Part shown: piece after piece, positions 32,505 to 37,761 of the stretch
How the letters are laid out: every line of letters begins with the position of its first letter
Numbering within the stretch: the first letter of the stretch is position 1
Assembly: GCA_017548605.1 (NCBI GenBank)
Contig: JAFYZT010000050.1
Location: 1 to 37,761 of the forward strand
Source of the DNA: Prevotella sp.
GTDB taxonomy: Bacteria; Bacteroidota; Bacteroidia; Bacteroidales; Bacteroidaceae
Reading direction: 5' to 3'
Length of the DNA stretch: 37,761 bases
Position numbers and translations under genes: made by a program
Notes under the pieces: generated by a model
Seen by the model: only the letters and a program-made list of their open reading frames with translations
What the model was told of the DNA's origin: nothing
The model's database searches: none

Positions 32505-35500
32505 TTATTTCACTACCACTTTTTTACCGTTTTGGATATAAATGCCTTTTTGGGTAGGTATGCCTGTGAGCCTCCGTCCATCGACGGTATAGAAAGCCCT
32601 ATCCCCGTCCATATTTTCGGATGTCGCAATATAGCTTATATCCGTTGTCTGTTCATCGCCTTCACTTTCTTCATCAATGATGAACGCAATGTTCGCATAG
32701 TCATCACCAATGAATGTGGATGTGATGTACCAACGATACGCACCCAGTGTCTGACCAGCTGCATTCCATTTCAGATTACCATTGGTATTCAAACTGAACC
32801 ACTGTTCCGCTTCTGCAGTTGAATAAGAATCATAAACACCATAAAAATCGTAAGTGTTAGTTGTTGTTGAAACTTGTTTCAAGCTACTCGAATCCATGGC
32901 TTTAAGAGCAGTATTTTCGGCAACGAACTCGTATACACCTGCCGTTTTCGGCTTAATGATGTATGGTTTATTGGCTTTCAGGGTATATCCCTCGGTTACC
33001 TCAACGATTTTCATGACGACCTTATTCTCGTCTTGAACGACACCATCCTGGCCTGCTTCAGCGGAGAACATATGCATACGATAGAAGGAACTTCTATCGA
33101 GATCTTCAGCCGTTATGGTATAGTCGAAGGGCACGAACCAGCACTGGCGATGTCCTGCCGTCTTTGATGAGAACTCACGTTTGTAAGTTACCGACGACAC
33201 CTCAATATCTTCATCGATAGAATATGGTGTTTTTTCGGATAGCAAGTCTAGTAACATCACCCCTTCAGGCAAAGGATCATCAGCAACAAGAGATATGATG
33301 GGGTCAGGTGCGCCCTCGGCTTTGGTGATGAAAGCCATAGAACCGTTGACCTTTGCCGACGTGTCGTAATCATTCACTTTCACTGGTGCGCTTAGGGTTG
33401 TGCCATCCGCGCCGATAAGGAGTACCGACCCATCGACGGTGAGGTTTTCGGCGAGTGTCATACCCGTGAAGGAGTAGTCGCCATAGGTGACCGTCACATC
33501 GTTGAGCGCAGAGTAATTGATGATGGGGTTACGGAGCACCACCTCATTGAAGATAAGCGTAGAGGGCGCATTGGCTGACGGTTTAATGATATACGGTACA
33601 CCCGCCACCGGCAGTCGGTCTTCCACGGGCAAGAAGAGCATCGTTGTGCCATCCTCGGAGACACCCGTGAACTCACGTAGTTCATAGTCGTCGCCGAATG
33701 CAGTCTTCATTTGTTCGAGCGACGGCGCAAACGGCAGTGTGAGAGCGTTCCATGCGTCTTTGGTGAACGAGCGGTTGGTCATGGTCACGTTGACCAATTT
33801 GTTGGCTTTCGCACTCATGGCATCTGTCGATGACACCGTCACGTCGTAAGTAAAGTCGGTGGGTGTACATGCCTCCTCATATTTCTCGTTGATGAGTTGT
33901 TGCAGCGTGGCTATGCGCGCTGACATCCATGATTTCAGGTTGTTGGCATAGTCTTCCTGGTTTTGCCATTGGCAATATGCCTCCATGCCCTCTTGATGTG
34001 TCACATCCCATCGTGTGTAATTGAGTGCCCATGTCTGTGCTATCATCGCCGAAGTATTGTCGATGAAAGCATGCACCTTGCTTTCCAAGCCCTCGTCGAT
34101 CAAGCGGTCGAGCAGTTCCTTCATCTTCCTGATGAACATCGGGTCGGCATATAGTTTTCTCACGATACCCTGAAGAGTGGATCCATTGGGATTGTATGCC
34201 ACGAGGATGTCGGACGTATCCGACTGGAAATTGCTAAACGCCAGGTCCTTATCCCAGATAGGTCCGAGGAATAGTTTTCCGTCGGCCTCGCGGTATGCCT
34301 TGACGGTCATCAGACCATCCCAGTCGCCCGTCAGTTCGGTGAGCACCAGGAACTTCACCCACGTCTCCTCGTCGTTGTAGGCTCTCCATCCCGTTATGGG
34401 ATCAGTGAGATTAGCGTCGAAAGAAGGAATCCATACTGTGTTGAACCACTCTTTTATGGGGTTGATGATGGCGTTGCGCTGCGCCTCGTCGTTCTCGTCG
34501 GCGGGTTCCGGGTTTTTGATATTCATCAGCACGCCTTCCTCGAAGCACATTGGTTGGTCGAGCATGCCCGTGTTGCCTTGGAATTCCACATACCATCCTG
34601 TATCCTCATCAACATCGATGCGGTGGGATCCCACATCACAATGGTCCGTCACCTGGTAGGTGCCACGGTAGTCACCATTGATGATCATATCGACGTACAT
34701 AAATCCTGGTGTGAAGGACAACCCTACCAGTTCCGACATTTCATATGACAAAGCGTTTTGCAGCATCGAGTGGTCAAAGGTGTTGGCCAGCAGCACCCAG
34801 TTGCGTTCGGCATATCCCTTACCGGTGAGGTCGTGTTTTTTCGCCTTACCCGTTGACGATGTTTTCTTGCTGGCGAACTTCAGGCGGTAAGCCCTTTTCG
34901 ACGGGACTGCTGTGGCGTTGCCTCGCACCTTTATCTCCAAGTCTTGCGGGTTGGTCTCCTCGAACGATTCCAAATAGCATGGGCTGTCCGTTTCATCCGT
35001 AGCCACGACCTTAATGGTGGCGTGGTGATAATCCGCCTGTCCGGTGTTACGGTCTTTGGTGAGTTGCGTGTCCAAGTCGGTCACATCAGGTATATCGATA
35101 TATATAGCGGGCACGTTGGTGATTTGCAATCTATTGGCCATTTTCACGAACATCGGGTCGTCGTCTTGGAACACCAGTCCCTCGAAGGTTGTATTTTCCG
35201 GAGTGACTTTCGGAACCACCGATGCGTCGGATGAACAGATATAGGCCGCTGTAGCCTTGACATTGCCCCCGTAGCGCCATCCAATACTCTTCAACATCCC
35301 TTCCGTCATTTGATAATACCCATCATTGGCGAGATCCCAGTTATGCGAGAAGATAACCCCCTTTAGTGCCATGTTCTCAGTGCCTTGGAAAGTTGTTGGA
35401 TCGCTGTTGAGCGTGACCGTCACATTGTTGAACGTCGGGTTAGTGACCCTCGATTTTGTCCGCATGAGGTATGCTACCCCTGCTGTCAGCTGGGGCGTTT

Positions 35501-35804
35501 CCATTTTCAGAAAATGGAAATCCTTGCCGTCAACGAGTTCGCTGAACTGCTGTACCTCGTAATTATCTGCTCCGAAGGCGGCATCAAGAGTTGCTTTAGA
35601 GGCATCGAAAGGCAGACAAATGAATTCCCACACGCCTGGATAGAAGATGCGGTTCGTGAATGTGATGTTGTACGTCTGTCCAACGGTCAAGGGGTTACTA
35701 TAACTAGAGACGTTAGTTACATCAACCGTTACATTTGTTTGCGCCATCACCAAGTTTGAAAACAACATGGCAATGGATGTCAATAAAAGTTTAATGCTTT
35801 TCAT
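32505..35804 (-). CDS. very large secreted CotH-kinase-fold protein
   Basis: A 1099-residue protein with signal peptide (LLLTSIAMLFSNLVMAQ). It reads as: a beta-rich domain (about 22-160) with EFICLPFDASKATLDAAFG; a CotH kinase-like domain (about 260-660) with IKVRGNATAVPSKRAYRLKF, NWVLLANTFDHSMLQNALS, GDYRGTYQVTDH and GPIWDKDLAFSN; then a second beta-rich domain (about 665-770, ALTLPFAPSLEQMKTAFGDD) and a third (about 890-1000, CWFVPFDYTI). The end, YTVDGRRLTGIPTQKGIYI, is the short C-terminal module common in secreted Prevotella proteins. CotH domains are atypical kinases in spore-coat proteins; here the target is unknown. Promoter at 35851-35881. Confidence 0.82.
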   Translation of the reverse strand: MKSIKLLLTSIAMLFSNLVMAQTNVTVDVTNVSSYSNPLTVGQTYNITFTNRIFYPGVWEFICLPFDASKATLDAAFGADNYEVQQFSELVDGKDFHFLKMETPQLTAGVAYLMRTKSRVTNPTFNNVTVTLNSDPTTFQGTENMALKGVIFSHNWDLANDGYYQMTEGMLKSIGWRYGGNVKATAAYICSSDASVVPKVTPENTTFEGLVFQDDDPMFVKMANRLQITNVPAIYIDIPDVTDLDTQLTKDRNTGQADYHHATIKVVATDETDSPCYLESFEETNPQDLEIKVRGNATAVPSKRAYRLKFASKKTSSTGKAKKHDLTGKGYAERNWVLLANTFDHSMLQNALSYEMSELVGLSFTPGFMYVDMIINGDYRGTYQVTDHCDVGSHRIDVDEDTGWYVEFQGNTGMLDQPMCFEEGVLMNIKNPEPADENDEAQRNAIINPIKEWFNTVWIPSFDANLTDPITGWRAYNDEETWVKFLVLTELTGDWDGLMTVKAYREADGKLFLGPIWDKDLAFSNFQSDTSDILVAYNPNGSTLQGIVRKLYADPMFIRKMKELLDRLIDEGLESKVHAFIDNTSAMIAQTWALNYTRWDVTHQEGMEAYCQWQNQEDYANNLKSWMSARIATLQQLINEKYEEACTPTDFTYDVTVSSTDAMSAKANKLVNVTMTNRSFTKDAWNALTLPFAPSLEQMKTAFGDDYELREFTGVSEDGTTMLFLPVEDRLPVAGVPYIIKPSANAPSTLIFNEVVLRNPIINYSALNDVTVTYGDYSFTGMTLAENLTVDGSVLLIGADGTTLSAPVKVNDYDTSAKVNGSMAFITKAEGAPDPIISLVADDPLPEGVMLLDLLSEKTPYSIDEDIEVSSVTYKREFSSKTAGHRQCWFVPFDYTITAEDLDRSSFYRMHMFSAEAGQDGVVQDENKVVMKIVEVTEGYTLKANKPYIIKPKTAGVYEFVAENTALKAMDSSSLKQVSTTTNTYDFYGVYDSYSTAEAEQWFSLNTNGNLKWNAAGQTLGAYRWYITSTFIGDDYANIAFIIDEESEGDEQTTDISYIATSENMDGDRAFYTVDGRRLTGIPTQKGIYIQNGKKVVVK

Positions 35805-35850
35805 TTTTAGTAATAGGAATTGTTGTTTAGGTATTCTTGCATATTTTATG

Positions 35851-35881
35851 CAAAGATAATGTGAATTTTTGGATACAGCAA
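35851..35881 (-). promoter_or_regulatory. CotH-gene promoter
   Basis: On the minus strand TTG (35881-35879), 20 bases, TATCTTTG (35858-35851). A TTGCATA/TATGCAA inverted repeat follows at once in the leader (about 35837-35853) and may be an operator or stem. Confidence 0.78.
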
Positions 35882-35906
35882 GAAATAACGGCGAAATTTT
35901 GAATGC

Positions 35907-37130
35907 CTACCTAATAAGCCTGTACGATATCACGTCACGGCTCTTGACAATGATTTTACGTTCTGTCTTATTCTTTACAGAAGTTTTTCCTTCCTGTTTA
36001 TGGCTCCACAGATTATATACTTTATAAACTGTCGTATCGAAAGCCGTACTCAATCCGCTTACTTCCTCATCGGTGAGGTTGAAATCCTGCCAATTCAGGT
36101 TACATGTAATATCATGACGCGTAGGATTCAGGATGGTGAAAGCCCAGTCGCCACCAGTCAACGGTTTGAACCAGAACTGCAGCCCATCGCGGTCAGCATA
36201 ATGAAGTCCCTGAATGCCGAGCGGATCCTGGTCTATGGCTATCATATCCTTATTCATTATGATATTACGCGTGGCCTCACTCATCGAACGCAGGTCATTG
36301 CCGAGAATCAGCGGACTGGCCATCATACACCACATCGTGAAGTGGGCGCGGTCCTCATTCTCTGTCATGCCGTTGCCTACCTCCAGCATGTCGGGGTCAT
36401 TCCAATGGCCTTTGCCGGCATATTGACGTAAAGTATCATTAAACTGTATGCATTGCATCACGCCGAACTGGGTATATCCGGGGAACACACGCAGTGAGTC
36501 GAAATCACACCATATATCTGGGGTGGTACGCCAGGAGTGCCCTACTCCACCGGCCCATGTCCAAGGTCGGCTACTACCCCACTCACACATGCTGAGAAAT
36601 ATGGGACGTCCTGCAGCGCGGAGGGCATCACTGATAAGCTGGTAAGCCCCTTGCGGATTAATGTTCGTGGTATTATACCAGTCATATTTCAGATAGTCCA
36701 CGCCCCAGCGGGCATATTGCAAAGCATCCTGATACTCGTGACCCAACGAGCCGGGCATTCCACCACACGTTTCCGTACCTGCATCACTATAGATACCCAA
36801 CTTGAGTCCTTTGGCATGAATATAATCGGCGACGGCCTTCATGCCATTGGGGAACTTGACAGGGTCGACTTGAATAAAACCGTTTTCATCGCGCTGCCCA
36901 TGCCAGCAGTCATCGATATTGATATAGACATAACCGGCATCGCGCAGTCCACTCTCCACCATGGCATCGGCAATGCCTTTGATAATTTCTTCGGAGATAT
37001 TGCCCTGGAACTTATTCCAAGTGCTCCATCCCATCTGCGGTGTTTCAGCCAAACCTTCCCACTTCTGTGCGGTCATGGGCAAAGCCAACATCCAGACTGT
37101 CATAAACACCAATAATTGTTTTAATTTCAT
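35907..37130 (-). CDS. secreted alpha-galactosidase, GH27
   Basis: A 407-residue glycoside hydrolase family 27 enzyme with signal peptide (LLVFMTVWMLALPMTA). The TIM barrel has TPQMGWSTWNKF at its start, the nucleophile D150 in DYLKYDW, CEWG near 182, and the acid/base region HWNDPDMLEVG with D247 as the probable proton donor, followed by a C-terminal beta domain. It should remove terminal alpha-galactose from plant galactosides or galactomannans in the periplasm or outside. It stands next to no SusCD pair or other glycoside hydrolase in this window. Promoter element at 37153-37160. Confidence 0.94.
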   Translation of the reverse strand: MKLKQLLVFMTVWMLALPMTAQKWEGLAETPQMGWSTWNKFQGNISEEIIKGIADAMVESGLRDAGYVYINIDDCWHGQRDENGFIQVDPVKFPNGMKAVADYIHAKGLKLGIYSDAGTETCGGMPGSLGHEYQDALQYARWGVDYLKYDWYNTTNINPQGAYQLISDALRAAGRPIFLSMCEWGSSRPWTWAGGVGHSWRTTPDIWCDFDSLRVFPGYTQFGVMQCIQFNDTLRQYAGKGHWNDPDMLEVGNGMTENEDRAHFTMWCMMASPLILGNDLRSMSEATRNIIMNKDMIAIDQDPLGIQGLHYADRDGLQFWFKPLTGGDWAFTILNPTRHDITCNLNWQDFNLTDEEVSGLSTAFDTTVYKVYNLWSHKQEGKTSVKNKTERKIIVKSRDVISYRLIR

Positions 37131-37152
37131 AGTCAGTAGTTTTAATTAGGTA

Positions 37153-37160
37153 CAAAGATA
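37153..37160 (-). promoter_or_regulatory. GH27 promoter element
   Basis: TATCTTTG on the minus strand (37160-37153), about 22 bases before the GH27 start codon. The expected TTG is replaced by TTC at 20 bases. Confidence 0.5.
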
Positions 37161-37240
37161 TTATATATTTCCTAACATATGAAGTATTAAAGGAAAAAAG
37201 TGTAGAATGTGGAAAATAGTATGTATTGAGGGTAATAAAG

Positions 37241-37278
37241 TAGCAGCTATATGCTTCGGATGAAGGATATAGCTGCTA
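37241..37278 (-). terminator. terminator after the partial secreted-protein gene
   Basis: TAGCAGCTATAT (37241-37252) pairs with ATATAGCTGCTA (37267-37278), a perfect 12-base stem. It is followed on the minus strand by CTTTATTACC, a moderate T tract. Confidence 0.7.
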
Positions 37279-37331
37279 TTGGGAGTTGAGATTAATAAGC
37301 GCTTGTTGGTAATGAAGGGATTATTGTTTTT

Positions 37332-37761
37332 TTATTTCATCATGACCTTAACACTTCTGTTGCCAATTTTGATGACAGCAACGTTACCGGGTTGGAGGTT
37401 GGTGAAGATGTTGGCCTCGTTGTTCTTGATAGTAGCTGAGGCCAACTGCTGACCGGATACGTTATAGACATATATGAGTGTTCCCTCGTCAGCACCTGTG
37501 ATGTTAATGCGGCCATTCTCTGACTGGATAAGGACGGGCGTGGCCTTGATACTTGCCACGGCATCAGTGAAGCCTTCCTTTTGTGGTTCGACGTCTATCC
37601 AACAGAGGGTGGCAGTGGCAATCTCTGAATTGTCATAGCCTGGTTTGGTGGCATAAACGCTAATGTTGTAGGTGACACTTAGGTTGATGTTCTCCGTGAT
37701 ATACGTTTTGGCATCATCCACCGTGATGATGGTCACACATTGTGCGCCGTCTGTCTCACAG
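37332..37761 (-). CDS. C-terminal end of a secreted protein (partial)
   Basis: An open frame of 142 codons that continues beyond the right window edge; the true start is outside. The upstream part (YNISVYATKPGYDNSEIATATLCW) resembles a chitobiase-type/FN3-like Ig fold used as a surface-protein spacer. The last 80 residues (GTLIYVYNVSGQQLASA, then NLQPGNVAVIKIGNRSVKVM) match the C-terminal beta-sandwich typical of T9SS-like sorting modules in secreted Bacteroidota proteins. The catalytic or binding part is not visible, so its role cannot be given. Confidence 0.75.
   Translation of the reverse strand, partial: CETDGAQCVTIITVDDAKTYITENINLSVTYNISVYATKPGYDNSEIATATLCWIDVEPQKEGFTDAVASIKATPVLIQSENGRINITGADEGTLIYVYNVSGQQLASATIKNNEANIFTNLQPGNVAVIKIGNRSVKVMMK

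Overview
The window looks like chromosome of a Bacteroidota member, most likely Prevotella in the broad sense (Prevotellaceae). Evidence: the 5' end of a 16S rRNA gene with a Prevotella-like first 110 bases; many promoters of the Bacteroidota form (TTG, about 20 bases, TAnnTTTG); few Shine-Dalgarno sites; LytTR two-component genes, a TonB-dependent receptor, and secreted proteins ending in the short Gly/Lys-rich tail common in Prevotella. No phage, transposase, CRISPR array or plasmid gene was seen, so this appears to be a normal chromosomal stretch with accessory-like islands.

Layout. 1-662: start of a leftward rRNA operon (16S 5' end, leader, promoter) and the divergent promoter of the next genes. 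663-4834 (+): cytidylate-kinase-like protein, metallophosphoesterase, GT-C-type membrane glycosyltransferase, FdtA-like sugar ketoisomerase and a FemAB/GNAT-type acyltransferase; the last three suggest a small envelope-glycan cluster. 4824-7580 (-): lutABC lactate oxidation operon. 7749-8736 (-): a secreted protein of unknown role and a nucleoside 2-deoxyribosyltransferase-like protein. 8964-9038 (+): tRNA-Val(CAC). 9076-10844 (-): LytS/LytR-type sensor kinase and regulator. 11003-12988 (+): Zn/Cd-type P-type ATPase with a His-rich N-terminus. 13304-14231 (+): two small secreted or lipid-anchored proteins.

14445-21830 (-) is the most interesting part: one promoter drives five genes, for a membrane-anchored vWA-like protein, a three-helix membrane protein, a tubulin/FtsZ-like GTPase candidate, a very large protein with an actin/Hsp70-type ATPase core, and a membrane-anchored coiled-coil protein. 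Tubulin-like and actin-like proteins encoded together with membrane partners suggest an uncharacterised membrane-associated filament or remodelling machine.

22009-37761 (-): TonB-dependent receptor, a lipoprotein/multipass/zinc-ribbon protein, a U32 peptidase-family RNA-modification protein, metA, an M13 metallopeptidase, an ABC-F ATPase, a very large secreted CotH-kinase protein, a GH27 alpha-galactosidase and the C-terminal end of another secreted protein.

Two themes recur. Several genes have the TAnnTTTG promoter element only four bases before the start codon, predicting leaderless mRNAs. Many gene junctions hold short degenerate tandem repeats or C-rich/G-rich palindromes, some of which have entered coding sequence. 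All calls come from reading the sequence; no database search was run.
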